A DNA stretch of 64,000 nt. Source: VRUE01 sp963745915 (GTDB lineage: Bacteria; Actinomycetota; Thermoleophilia; Solirubrobacterales; 70-9). This document shows, piece by piece, positions 34,707 to 43,268 of this stretch. The position numbers were made by a program, and so were the translations under genes. The notes under the pieces are model-generated. The model worked only from the letters and a program-made list of their open reading frames with translations. It had not been told where the DNA came from and did not search any database. The DNA lies in contig CAVUZA010000002.1 in NCBI GenBank assembly GCA_963745915.1, positions 620,001 to 684,000 of the forward strand, given 5' to 3'. The first letter of the stretch is position 1; every line of letters begins with the position of its first letter.

Positions 34707-34719
34707 CGCCCTCTAACCC

Positions 34720-35868
34720 CTAGCCCGCCCGGCCGCCGGCGAAATGCACGTAGGCGTACCAGGAGCGCTTCGGCACGAAGCCTTCGCCGAACAGCCCGGT
34801 GCCGCCGCAGAAGTTGCAGCTGCCGGGAGCGTCGTCGACCGAGAACCAGTAGATCCGCCTCAGGTTCCAGCGCCGCTGCCTGGCCTTGAACAGCCGGAAG
34901 GCGCCCTTCAGCTGCCTGACCTGGCCCGCCGGCCCCTTGGAGAAGGCGTCGTTGCCGGCGCGGGGCAGCGAGCTCCAGCCGATCTCGGTGATCCAGAGCC
35001 CGGTGCCGGCGTCGCGGTTGCGGCGCTGGACGCGGCGGAATTCCTCGATCGCCGGGACCAGTTCCCGGTAGTTGCGCGTGTAGGGGTGCAGGGCGACGCC
35101 GTCGAACTTGCGGGCGATCCCCGGGGTCGAGCGGTAGAGGCGGTTGAGGAAGTCGGCGGCGTAGTAGGCCTGGCGCGGGCCGCGCTTGTACCGCGCCTCG
35201 CGGGGCCAGGCGAACATGCCGCCGAGGACCAGCCGCGCGCCGCGGTCGGCGCTGTGGATCGCGGCGTAGGAGAGCTTCAGCAGCCGGCCGTACTCGGCCG
35301 GGTTGGGACGGACGACGAAGTACTTGAAGTTCTGCTCGTTCCAGATCTGCCAGGTGCGGATCGGCTGCTTGCGCAGGCTCGGGTGAGCCGCCCAGAAGCT
35401 GCCCCGCGGCCCGTAGCGCCCGACCACCAGCCGCAGGAAGGAGGCCCACGACTGCCGCTGGAAGCCGTTGCGCACCGGCAGCGTCCGCGGCGCGAACGTC
35501 CTCCCGCGCGAGCCCGGCACCGGGGCCGGCGGCACCGCCCAGTCGGGGGCGTTGTAGACGAAGGGCAGGACCGCGATTCCGGCGGCGGCCGCGCCGCCGA
35601 CCAGGTTGTCGACTTCGCCGAAGTCGTTCACGCCCCTGTCCGGTTCGACCGAGGCCCACGAGATCGGGATGCGAATGCTGTCGACGCCGCCCCTGTGCAG
35701 GCGCTGGAACTCCTCGACGCTGGGCGTCGCCTGCGGCGAGGCCCCCCAGAAGTCGCGCGGCAGGGCACTGGCGGCGGGGGCGGAAGCGCAGAGGGCGGCC
35801 AGTGCCAGCGCCGCCGTGGCGACGAGTATGCGCAACCTCCCTGGCGGGCGCCTCGTTCCTTGTGCCAT
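34720..35868 (-). CDS. Secreted GH-A clan glycoside hydrolase (GH39/GH5-like)
   Basis: The 382 residues start with a signal peptide (RILVATAALALAALCASAPA). The TIM-barrel motifs are RIPISWASVEPDRG, the acid/base Glu in TWQIWNEQNFKYF, GVALHPYTRNY and the nucleophile Glu in LWITEIGWSS, the set typical of clan GH-A, probably GH39-like. Two late cysteines (CNFC) may pair. An exported glycosidase inside the polysaccharide locus may trim or release the polymer. The gene abuts the Ser/Gly-rich surface protein upstream (3-base gap) and the GT2 gene downstream, so it is mid-operon. Confidence 0.84.
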   Translation of the reverse strand: MAQGTRRPPGRLRILVATAALALAALCASAPAASALPRDFWGASPQATPSVEEFQRLHRGGVDSIRIPISWASVEPDRGVNDFGEVDNLVGGAAAAGIAVLPFVYNAPDWAVPPAPVPGSRGRTFAPRTLPVRNGFQRQSWASFLRLVVGRYGPRGSFWAAHPSLRKQPIRTWQIWNEQNFKYFVVRPNPAEYGRLLKLSYAAIHSADRGARLVLGGMFAWPREARYKRGPRQAYYAADFLNRLYRSTPGIARKFDGVALHPYTRNYRELVPAIEEFRRVQRRNRDAGTGLWITEIGWSSLPRAGNDAFSKGPAGQVRQLKGAFRLFKARQRRWNLRRIYWFSVDDAPGSCNFCGGTGLFGEGFVPKRSWYAYVHFAGGRAG

Positions 35869-35871
35869 CGC

Positions 35872-36450
35872 TCAGCCCGCCTCGGGCGAGACGGAGCCGG
35901 AGGGGCCGCTCGGGCGGCGGCGCTGCCTCAGCATCACCACGGCGACCGAGATCCCGGCCAGGACGAGGACGGCGATCAGGATCGGCACCAGCGGCGAGGA
36001 GCCGCCGTCGCCCTTGCTCGGGGCCGGCGCGGCGCTCACCTGGTCGTGGGGCTGCAGGCCGGCCTTCCCCTTCTCGCCGCCGCTGCCGCCTGGGCTACTC
36101 TGGCCTCCGTCGTCGCCCTTGCCGGCGCCAACTCCACCTTCGCCCGGAGATGATTCGCCTTCCGACCCACCGGTCCCACCCTGCGAGCCGTCCTCCTGCC
36201 GCTGCGCCGGCGCGGTTTCGCCGCCGCTGCCGGTCTTCGAGACCTTCGCCGGGGTTTCCTTGTGATGCGTGGGGGTGTTGCCGCCTTCGGCCCTAGGGAT
36301 GCCGGGGTCGTACTGCACGCAGCTCGAACTCGTGCATTCTTCGGCCTGAGCGAGCACCGGGAAAGTCAATGCAAGAGCAATCGCTGACACCAGCAGAGAG
36401 ACGTAGAGGCCCAGCCTCGGGGCCTCGAGATGGCGCTTCCCGAGAATCAT
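35872..36450 (-). CDS. Low-complexity secreted, membrane-anchored protein, unknown function
   Basis: The 192 residues begin with a signal-like segment (LGLYVSLLVSAIALALTFPVLAQA), continue with a short Cys pair (CTSSSC) and a long Gly/Ser/Glu/Lys-rich stretch, and end with a transmembrane helix (PLVPILIAVLVLAGISVAVVML) plus a basic tail. It looks like a surface stalk protein held by its C-terminus. The leaderless TAACCT box eight bases upstream supports ATG 36450. Its first 82 bases overlap the divergent ligase-like gene. No family recognised. Confidence 0.65.
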   Translation of the reverse strand: MILGKRHLEAPRLGLYVSLLVSAIALALTFPVLAQAEECTSSSCVQYDPGIPRAEGGNTPTHHKETPAKVSKTGSGGETAPAQRQEDGSQGGTGGSEGESSPGEGGVGAGKGDDGGQSSPGGSGGEKGKAGLQPHDQVSAAPAPSKGDGGSSPLVPILIAVLVLAGISVAVVMLRQRRRPSGPSGSVSPEAG

Positions 36451-38387
36451 GGCGCGCAAGGTTAGAGGAAAGCGCGGCGTTCCTTGCGCCAATTGCCCTG
36501 ATCGGGGGCCTGGCCGTGGCTGGCGGGGGCTTCGATGTGAGCACTCGTCACATAGCGGGCCTCGGTGCCTGGCTCGTGGTCCTCGCCCTGCTCGTCTTCG
36601 GAGCCGGCTCGACGGCCAAGCTGGGGCGGCCCCTCTACTGGGCGGGCGGTCTGATCGTCGGTCTGTCGCTTCTCTGTGCACTCTCGTCCCTCTGGTCGGG
36701 CTCGGTGGAGCTGAGCGTGATCGAGGCCGACCGCGTCGCGGTCTACCTCGGCTTCTTCCTTGCCGCGTTCCTGATCGCCCAAACCGACGAAAGGCGCCAA
36801 CGTTTCGCTGAAGGCCTGGCGGTTGCCGCCGCCGCGATCGCGATCTTGGGCATCGTCAGCCGCCTGCTGCCGCACGTTCTCTACGTCGGCAGCTCGCTGG
36901 GGAGCGGCCCCCGCCTCAACTACCCGCTCGGCTACTGGAACGCCAACGGGGCCCTGCTCGGCATCGGCGTCGCCCTGCTGCTGTGGAGCAGCAGGCGGGC
37001 GACGTCCGCCGCCCTGCGCTGGTTCTCGACCGCGGCGATCCCGGTCGCGCTGCTCGCCCTCTACCTCACCTACTCGCGCGGCGGCCTGCTCTCGCTCGCC
37101 GTCGCCTGCGTGGCGCTGATCGTCCTCTCCCGCGACCGGCTCTGGCTGCTGGCGGCGCTGGCGGCCGGCGCCCTGGGCGCGCTGCCGGCGATCCTCGCCG
37201 TGCAGGCCCGCGACGAGCTGGCGCTCAACCTCGGCGAAGCCACGGCGCGGGCCCAGGGGGTGACCGTGACCCTGATCCTGCTCGCCGGCGTGGCGCTCTC
37301 CCTGCTGCTTGCCGCGGCGCTGCGCTGGGAGGAGCGGCGCGAGGGCGGGCTGAGCGGCCGCGCGGTCGAGATCTCGCGCAACCCGCGCGTGCTCAGGGCG
37401 GTGGCCCTCGTCGCCGCGCTGCTGGCGATCGGGGCGGCGATCGCGGTCGGCGGCCGCGCCTGGGACCGCTTCTCCAGCCCCGACGTCCAGTTCCCGAGCA
37501 ATCCGCAGGAGCACTTCTCGGAATTCTCCGGCGCCGGCCGCCACGACTTCTACAAGGCCGCGGTCGAAGCCTTCGGCGAAGAGCCGCTCCTCGGCCACGG
37601 CGCCGGCACCTACCAGTTCTCCTGGTACCAGCTGCGCACGATCGAGCTTCCCGTCCACGACGCCCACTCGCTCTACCTCGAGGCGTTCGCCGAGCTCGGC
37701 CTGCTCGGCGGCCTGCTCGTGCTCGCCCTGGTCGGCTACCTGCTCTGGTGCGGGCTGGGCGCCTGGCGCGCCGCCGCCGGCGAGCAGCGCGAGCGCAACG
37801 CGGTCCTGCTGGCGGCGATGCTGGCCTTCGCCGCCGCCGCGGCGGTCGACTGGATCTGGGAGATCCCCGGCGTCGGCGCCTACTTCTTCCTCGCTGCCGG
37901 CGTGCTTGTGGCCGCGCGCTGCGCCCAGATCGCCGCCGACCCGCGGCGCGAGCAGGGGACGACGGAGGGACGGCGCTTCGGCCTCACGGTGGCGGCCGTG
38001 GCCATCGCTTGGATCTCGGCCGTCGCCCTGATCGGGCCGCTGCTCGTCGACCGCGAGATCGGGGCCAGCCAGGACGCCGCCGCCCGCGACGACCTCGGCG
38101 CCGCCTTCGACCACGCCGGCAACGCCCGCTCGATCGAGCCCTGGGCCGCCTCGCCCTACGTGCAGCTCGGCCTGCTCGCCGAGCGGCAGGGCGAATACGG
38201 GGCCGCCGCCGCTCACTTCAGCGACGCGATCGAGCGCGAGGACCGCAACTGGCAGTGGTTCTACCTGCGCTCGCGGGTCGAGCACGAGGCCGGCGACGAA
38301 GCGGCCGCCTCGGCCGACCTCGAGCGGGCGCGGCGGCTCAACCCGCAGGCGGCCTGCCTGCAGGAAGACGGCTGGAGCTGCGGATGA
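36369..38387 (+). CDS. O-antigen ligase/polymerase-like membrane protein with C-terminal TPR
   Basis: The 672 residues contain about 12 transmembrane segments and the O-antigen ligase (Wzy_C) core: YPLGYWNANGALLGIG, a long periplasmic loop with LLGHGAGTYQFSWYQ, and HDAHSLYLEAFAELGLLGG, where the conserved His is expected. The last 100 residues form TPR-like helices (SPYVQLGLLAERQGEYGAA). It probably joins glycans to a lipid or another glycan on the outer face. The ATG at 36369 is weakly supported; it overlaps the divergent gene by 82 bases. The stop overlaps the next start (ATGA). Confidence 0.85.
   Translation: MQEQSLTPAERRRGPASGPRDGASRESWRARLEESAAFLAPIALIGGLAVAGGGFDVSTRHIAGLGAWLVVLALLVFGAGSTAKLGRPLYWAGGLIVGLSLLCALSSLWSGSVELSVIEADRVAVYLGFFLAAFLIAQTDERRQRFAEGLAVAAAAIAILGIVSRLLPHVLYVGSSLGSGPRLNYPLGYWNANGALLGIGVALLLWSSRRATSAALRWFSTAAIPVALLALYLTYSRGGLLSLAVACVALIVLSRDRLWLLAALAAGALGALPAILAVQARDELALNLGEATARAQGVTVTLILLAGVALSLLLAAALRWEERREGGLSGRAVEISRNPRVLRAVALVAALLAIGAAIAVGGRAWDRFSSPDVQFPSNPQEHFSEFSGAGRHDFYKAAVEAFGEEPLLGHGAGTYQFSWYQLRTIELPVHDAHSLYLEAFAELGLLGGLLVLALVGYLLWCGLGAWRAAAGEQRERNAVLLAAMLAFAAAAAVDWIWEIPGVGAYFFLAAGVLVAARCAQIAADPRREQGTTEGRRFGLTVAAVAIAWISAVALIGPLLVDREIGASQDAAARDDLGAAFDHAGNARSIEPWAASPYVQLGLLAERQGEYGAAAAHFSDAIEREDRNWQWFYLRSRVEHEAGDEAAASADLERARRLNPQAACLQEDGWSCG
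36459..36464 (-). promoter_or_regulatory. -10 box (TAACCT) of the surface-protein operon
   Basis: TAACCT on the minus strand lies eight bases before the ATG at 36450; it would drive the surface protein, glycosidase and GT2 genes. Confidence 0.45.
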
Positions 38388-39868
38388 GCGCCGAGACCCG
38401 AGGCGAGCCGGGCGGACAGGCGGCGATGGCCGAGCGCGGCCCCGAGCCGACCGAGGTCGCCAGCCGGCTCGGCCTGACCGGCCCGAGCGGCTCCAAGCGG
38501 CGCGGCGCCCTGCTGCGCCGCCTGCTCGCGGTCGGCGACGGGGCCTCGATTCTCGCCGCGCTCTGCGTCGCCACCGCGCTCACCTCGACCACCGACGTGG
38601 TCAAGCTCTTCTGGGGCGTGCTCTTCATCCCGGCCTGGCTCCTGGTGATCAAGCTGCACGGCCTCTACGACAACGACCACCGCCGCATCCGCCACAGCAC
38701 CTTCGACGAGCTGCCCTCGCTGGTCTCGGCCAGCGCCCTGGGCACGATCGTCCTCGACGGGCTGCTCGCCCTCAGCCCCGCCGGGCCGCTCTCGGCGAAG
38801 AGCGCGATCATGGTCGGCAGCGGCGCCCTGCTCGCCTGCTTCGTGGCGCGGGCCGTGCTGCGCTTCGCCTGGCACCGGCTGACCGGGATGGCGACCGGGA
38901 TCGTGATCGGCCCGGCGGCGATGGCCGACGTCGTCGCCCGCCGCATCGCCACCCACCCCGAGGCCAGGCTGCAGCTGCTCGGCTACCTCTCCGCCCCGCG
39001 CGACAAGGACCGCCGCGCCTCGCTGCCGCGGCTCGGCTCGATCGAGGAGATCTCGCGGGTGGCGCGCCAGTACGAGGTCGAGCGGGTCGTCGTCGCCGAG
39101 CGCGAGATGGGCGAGGCCGACGCCGAGCGCCTGATCGAGGAGTGCAAGCGGGCCGGGCTCGGTCTCACCTTCCTGCCCCAGCACTACGGGCTGCTCGGCC
39201 CCGGGATCGAGCTCAACCGCCTCGCCGAGCTGCCGGTGCTCGACTTCCGCTTCTCCGACCCGCCGCGCTCGACCCTGGCGATGAAGCGCGGCATGGACAT
39301 CGCCGTCTCGGGGCTGATGCTGACCCTGCTCTCGCCGCTGCTGGCGGCGACCGCGGCGCTGATCGTCCTCGACACCGGCCTGCCGGTCTTCTTCCGCCAG
39401 CGCCGCGCCGGCAAAGGCGGCGCCTCGTTCACCATGCTCAAGTTCCGCACCATGGTCGCCGACGCCGAGGCGCGGCTGGGCGAGCTGGTCGACCTCGACG
39501 AGCTCGACGAGCCGGCCTTCAAGATCCCCGACGACCCGCGCATCACCCGCGCGGGGAGGCTGCTGCGGCGGACCAGCCTCGACGAGCTGCCGCAGCTGAT
39601 CAACGTCCTGCGCGGCGACATGTCGCTGGTCGGCCCCCGCCCCGAGGAGGAGGCCGTTGTCGCCCTCTACGACGAGCGCCAGCGCGCCCGCCTCGCGGTC
39701 AAGCCGGGCCTGACCGGGCCGATGCAGGTCTACGGCCGCGGCGACCTCACCTTCGAGGAGCGCCTGGCGATGGAGCGCGACTACCTCGACAACCTCTCGA
39801 TCACCGGCGACCTGGCGATCCTCCTGCGCACCCCGCGCGCAATCGTGCGCGGCGAAGGCGCCTACTGA
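38384..39868 (+). CDS. Polyprenyl-phosphate sugar-1-phosphate transferase (initiating glycosyltransferase)
   Basis: This 494-residue WbaP/RfbP-type enzyme moves a sugar-1-phosphate from a nucleotide sugar to undecaprenyl phosphate, starting each repeat unit. It has four N-terminal membrane segments (about 50-165), a Rossmann-like middle domain, one further helix (about 305-325), and the C-terminal catalytic domain: VFFRQRRAGKGGASFTMLKFRTM, RRTSLDELPQLINVLRGDMSLVGPRP and KPGLTGPMQV. All catalytic signatures are intact. ATG overlaps the ligase-like gene's stop. Which sugar it uses is not decided. Confidence 0.94.
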   Translation: MSAETRGEPGGQAAMAERGPEPTEVASRLGLTGPSGSKRRGALLRRLLAVGDGASILAALCVATALTSTTDVVKLFWGVLFIPAWLLVIKLHGLYDNDHRRIRHSTFDELPSLVSASALGTIVLDGLLALSPAGPLSAKSAIMVGSGALLACFVARAVLRFAWHRLTGMATGIVIGPAAMADVVARRIATHPEARLQLLGYLSAPRDKDRRASLPRLGSIEEISRVARQYEVERVVVAEREMGEADAERLIEECKRAGLGLTFLPQHYGLLGPGIELNRLAELPVLDFRFSDPPRSTLAMKRGMDIAVSGLMLTLLSPLLAATAALIVLDTGLPVFFRQRRAGKGGASFTMLKFRTMVADAEARLGELVDLDELDEPAFKIPDDPRITRAGRLLRRTSLDELPQLINVLRGDMSLVGPRPEEEAVVALYDERQRARLAVKPGLTGPMQVYGRGDLTFEERLAMERDYLDNLSITGDLAILLRTPRAIVRGEGAY

Positions 39869-39876
39869 GCGGCGGC

Positions 39877-40284
39877 TCAGGGCGGAGTCAGCACCTCCAC
39901 CGGCGAGACCGCGGCCGCGCCGTCGGCCAAGCGACCGTCGAGCGTCAGCAGGGAGCTTTGGAGCTGCTCTGCCAAAGCCACGTACAGGCCGTCGTAGAAG
40001 CTGAGGTTGTGACGCAGCTCCCAGGCGCGCTCGAGAAGGCCGACATGGACGATGCGGCGCAAGGGCATCGCGGTGAGGTCACGCAGCGCCGCGACGGCAC
40101 CATCCTCGTCGAGCCTGCTCCCCACGACCAGGCGGCGGAGCGCATGGCCGACCTCCGCATCGATCAGATGAGGAGCCCAGATGGATCGGTCGCCACGTCC
40201 GCCCGCAAGCTGCGCCTCGGCCCAGGAAGCGTGCTGGGCGTCGGTGAGAACCGTGACGACGACCGATGCGTCGACGACGGGCAT
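39877..40284 (-). CDS. vapC: PIN-domain RNase toxin (VapC family)
   Basis: The 135 residues form a PIN domain with its acidic quartet: VVDASV (Asp5), LIDAEVGHAL (Glu), NLSFYDGLYVALAE (Asp) and LLTLDGRLA (Asp). VapC toxins cut RNA, commonly tRNA or rRNA, when the antitoxin is degraded. The gene starts five bases after the stop of the upstream antitoxin gene, the standard vapBC layout. It interrupts the polysaccharide locus, converging on the sugar transferase gene with an eight-base gap, so it is probably an inserted module. Confidence 0.9.
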   Translation of the reverse strand: MPVVDASVVVTVLTDAQHASWAEAQLAGGRGDRSIWAPHLIDAEVGHALRRLVVGSRLDEDGAVAALRDLTAMPLRRIVHVGLLERAWELRHNLSFYDGLYVALAEQLQSSLLTLDGRLADGAAAVSPVEVLTPP

Positions 40285-40289
40285 GGGAG

Positions 40290-40520
40290 CTATTCGCCTC
40301 GGGAGGCGCGGATCGTGGCAACGATCTCATCGGCGGCGATGCCGGATGGGCCACGGCCGCGGGCACTGGCAAACACGTCCTCGATCCTCGCTTGCCTGGC
40401 GAGTTCGTCCAAGTCGCGCTTTATGTAGTCGGAGAGCGAAAGCCCCTCGGCGGCGGCGCGGGTCTTGAGCACCCTGTGCACCTGCTCCGAGACGCCTCGT
40501 ACCTGGATCATTTTGGACAT
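40290..40520 (-). CDS. vapB: VapB/FitA-type ribbon-helix-helix antitoxin
   Basis: The 76-residue protein begins MSKMIQVRGVSEQVHRVLKT, a ribbon-helix-helix typical of FitA/VapB, followed by RAAAEGLSLSDYIKRDLDEL and a C-terminal tail that should wrap VapC. It neutralises the toxin and represses its own promoter. ATG at 40520 is used (an ATG at 40511 is an alternative; the frame is open to 40574). An inverted repeat, CATGTTCT-N7-AGAACATG, covers the start codon and is a likely autoregulatory operator. Confidence 0.85.
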   Translation of the reverse strand: MSKMIQVRGVSEQVHRVLKTRAAAEGLSLSDYIKRDLDELARQARIEDVFASARGRGPSGIAADEIVATIRASRGE

Positions 40521-40540
40521 GTTCTCCACATTAGAACATG
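40518..40540. promoter_or_regulatory. Candidate VapB operator
   Basis: CATGTTCT (40518-40525), seven bases, AGAACATG (40533-40540): a perfect 8-bp inverted repeat spanning the vapB start. RHH antitoxins bind such repeats; further ACATG repeats lie next to it at 40545-40552. Confidence 0.6.
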
Positions 40541-40700
40541 TGGAAGACATGTCGATGCTGGCCAGCGGGTTCATGCCCCGACCCTTGCAAACCCGCCCGC
40601 ACAGGTGGCGCGCGCAGCCGCGCGCGTGCGTGCCAATTTCCTCGCAGAAGACGCGTTCAGGCGAATGGCAGGTCTCGCCGCCGCCCGGAAGCCGCCGGGG

Positions 40701-40706
40701 TACAGT
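40701..40706 (+). promoter_or_regulatory. -10 box (TACAGT) of GT2 gene
   Basis: TACAGT ends eight bases before the CTG at 40715. Confidence 0.4.
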
Positions 40707-40714
40707 GCTCCGCT

Positions 40715-41578
40715 CTGGATCTCGAGATCGTCATCGTCAGTCACGGCGCCGAGGAGCTGCTGCGGCGCTGCCTGCGCTCGCTCGCTGAGCACCCGGCGAG
40801 CGGCAGCTCGCGGGTGACGGTGGTCGACAGCGGCAGCACCGACGGGACGCCGGACATGGTCGAGCGCGAGTTCCCCGCGGTGCGGCTGATCCGCCGCGAG
40901 AACATCGGCTTCTCGGCGGCCAACAACGTCGTCCTGCGCGAGGACGAGGCAGACGCGGTGCTGCTGCTCAACCCCGACACCGAGGTGTACGAGGGGACGC
41001 TGGACGCGGCGCTGGAGCGGCTGCGCTCCGAGCCGGAGATCGGCATGGTCGGCTGCAAGCTGGTGACCGAGTCCGGTGAGCTGGACCACGCCTGCAAGCG
41101 CTCCTTCCCCACCCCGCTCAGCGCCCTCGCCCACTTCACCGGCCTCGGCCGCGGCGACGGCGCCGGGGCGGCGCTGAGCCAGTACCGCGCCACCCACCTG
41201 GGCGACGACGAGCCGGGCGAGGTCGACGCGGTCAACGGGGCCTTCATGCTCTGCCGTGCCGCGGCGGTGCGCGAGGTCGGCCTGCTCGACGAGGGCTACT
41301 GGCTCTACATGGAGGACCTCGACTGGTGCCGTCGCTTCTGGCAGGCCGGCTGGAAGGTCTTCTACGAGCCGGCCGGCGTCGCCCTGCACGTCAAGGGCGG
41401 CTCCAGCGGCCGCCGCCGCGCGCCGAAACAGGAGATAGCGTTCCACCGCGGAATGGGGCGCTTCTACCGCCGCTTCGACGCGGCCGAGCACAACCCGGTC
41501 GTCAACGCGGCCGTATATGCCGGGATCGGCGCCAAGCTGGCGACCAGCCTGGCGATCACCGCGGTGCGCGGCCGTTGA
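40715..41578 (+). CDS. GT2 glycosyltransferase, rhamnosyltransferase-like
   Basis: About 287 residues of GT-A fold: EIVIVSHGAEELLRRCLRSL, VVDSGSTDGTPDM, FSAANNVVLRE, LLLNPDTEV (metal-binding DxE-type motif) and the acceptor-side segment LYMEDLDWCRRFWQAGWKVFYEP, the WbbL/rhamnosyltransferase pattern. The start is unsettled: no ATG/GTG/TTG stands in this frame near the TACAGT box; CTG at 40715 is the best position, or one surplus base in the palindrome GATCTCGAGATC hides a GTG at 40705. It ends one base before the GT-C-like gene starts. Confidence 0.82.
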   Translation: MDLEIVIVSHGAEELLRRCLRSLAEHPASGSSRVTVVDSGSTDGTPDMVEREFPAVRLIRRENIGFSAANNVVLREDEADAVLLLNPDTEVYEGTLDAALERLRSEPEIGMVGCKLVTESGELDHACKRSFPTPLSALAHFTGLGRGDGAGAALSQYRATHLGDDEPGEVDAVNGAFMLCRAAAVREVGLLDEGYWLYMEDLDWCRRFWQAGWKVFYEPAGVALHVKGGSSGRRRAPKQEIAFHRGMGRFYRRFDAAEHNPVVNAAVYAGIGAKLATSLAITAVRGR

Positions 41579-41579
41579 C

Positions 41580-43268
41580 GTGAAGCGCCTGGGGCTGCCG
41601 ACGATCGTCGCGATCGCCGTGATCGCGGTTGGCGCCGTGCAGCTGGTCGACGGGGCGATCAGCACCGGCATCTCCTTCGACGAGAAACTGCACGTTGAAC
41701 GAACCTACGGCTGGCTCACCTATGGATGGTTCGTTCCCGAGCCGGAGATCGCCGGCGGCATCCCGGACCCCAGCAAAGGCTCATCGCCCTTCGTCTACGG
41801 CCCGGCGTACTCGGCCCTGGCCCATGCGGTCAACGTCGAGTTGGGCAATGAGCCGATCGGCAACGTCTCCTTCTCCACCGATGCATACGCGGTTCGCCAC
41901 CTCGTGGTCGCCGCGCTCGCGGCGCTGGCCGCCGCCATGGCCGGCGCCCTGGTCTGGTTCCTGACCCGGTCGTGGCGCTTCGGCCTTTGGGCGACAGCCG
42001 CCCTGCTCGCGATACCGCCATGGCTGGGACACGGCTTCTTCAACCCGAAGGACGTCGCGGCGGCGAGCGGATACACACTGGCGACCGTGGGACTGGCACT
42101 GGCAATCGGGCCGGGCCCACCCAGCCGCCGACGGTTGATCGCCGTCTCGGCTCTGCTTGCCGGGGGCATCTTCATCGGCGTTGGCACGCGGCTGGCGCTC
42201 TGGGCGCCGGTCCTGGCCGGGTTTGTCGTCTACGCGGCGCTGCGAGTCGGCCAGCGCTGGCGCGGCAGGATCGAGGAGGGCTGGACGCGCGACGGCGCGG
42301 TATTCGTCGGCGGAGCACTCGGCGTCGCTGCGGTCGCCGCCGTCTACCCGAAGGCGGTGGAAACTCCGCGCACCCTGTTGACCCAGGCGATCTCGGCCTC
42401 GGCCGACTACCCGACCGAAACGACGACCCTGACCGCGGGGCATCTGCTCCCGTCTCATCCTCCGTGGTGGTACCTGCCGGCTTGGATCGGCGCGGGAACG
42501 CCGCTGCTGATCGGCGCCCTGGCGATTCTCGGCGCCCTGCTGGCGCTCGCCGCACTTGGCCGGCTGCGGGAGAGTGGCCCGGGCTCATTTTGGGGAGATC
42601 GTCGGCTGGGCCTGATCCCAGTGCTGCAGCAGGCCGCGATGCTGCCGTTCCTGGCGATCGTCGGAGGCACGACGATGTACGACGGCTCGCGCCAGCACCT
42701 CTACGTCTTCCCGGCCCTGGCGATCCTCGCCGGGGTCGGCGCCCAGCACGCTTGGCGCTGGGCGCGAACCCGCCAATCGCGCGCCTGGCCGACCGTCGCG
42801 GCCGCTGCCCTCTCACTGGCGCTGGCAGTCCCGATGCTCGAGCAGGTGCTCCTCTTCCCCTACAACTACGCCTACGTCAACCCGATCGCGGGAATCGGCG
42901 GAGTCAACGGCCGCTGGGAGACCGACTACTGGTACACGAGCAATCGCGAGGCGGTGAGGCGGGTCCCGCGCGGCGTGCGCCTCCGCTGCAGCGACCGGCT
43001 CGAAATCCCGCTTCAGCCTGACCTGTATCCAGTGATCGGCGATTGCCGCGAATACCCGTTCGACGACGAGCGGGGAGACGACGCCAACCCCGTCGTCGAG
43101 GGGAACCGCGGTCCCTGGGTGGTCTCCTGGGCGCGTGGCGGTAACGAGCCACCGCCCTGGTGCGAAGACGCCGACAACGTCACCCGCTGGCTGCGCGGCG
43201 AAGAGGTGGTCATGGGGTATGTGCTGCGCTGCGACCCGAAACAGACCCGAGCCAGCGAAGGTGGATAG
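41580..43268 (+). CDS. Polytopic GT-C-like membrane protein
   Basis: The 562 residues have about 11 membrane segments. The first outer loop holds SFDEKLHVERTYGW, where the Asp-Glu pair matches the acidic motif of GT-C glycosyltransferases (PMT/ArnT/GT39-like), and there is a long soluble C-terminal tail with four cysteines. It is likely to transfer a sugar from a polyprenyl-phosphate donor (such as that made by the GT2 enzymes nearby) on the outer face. GTG at 41580 follows the GT2 stop closely. It converges on rmlC without a gap. The exact family is not recognised. Confidence 0.68.
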   Translation: MKRLGLPTIVAIAVIAVGAVQLVDGAISTGISFDEKLHVERTYGWLTYGWFVPEPEIAGGIPDPSKGSSPFVYGPAYSALAHAVNVELGNEPIGNVSFSTDAYAVRHLVVAALAALAAAMAGALVWFLTRSWRFGLWATAALLAIPPWLGHGFFNPKDVAAASGYTLATVGLALAIGPGPPSRRRLIAVSALLAGGIFIGVGTRLALWAPVLAGFVVYAALRVGQRWRGRIEEGWTRDGAVFVGGALGVAAVAAVYPKAVETPRTLLTQAISASADYPTETTTLTAGHLLPSHPPWWYLPAWIGAGTPLLIGALAILGALLALAALGRLRESGPGSFWGDRRLGLIPVLQQAAMLPFLAIVGGTTMYDGSRQHLYVFPALAILAGVGAQHAWRWARTRQSRAWPTVAAAALSLALAVPMLEQVLLFPYNYAYVNPIAGIGGVNGRWETDYWYTSNREAVRRVPRGVRLRCSDRLEIPLQPDLYPVIGDCREYPFDDERGDDANPVVEGNRGPWVVSWARGGNEPPPWCEDADNVTRWLRGEEVVMGYVLRCDPKQTRASEGG

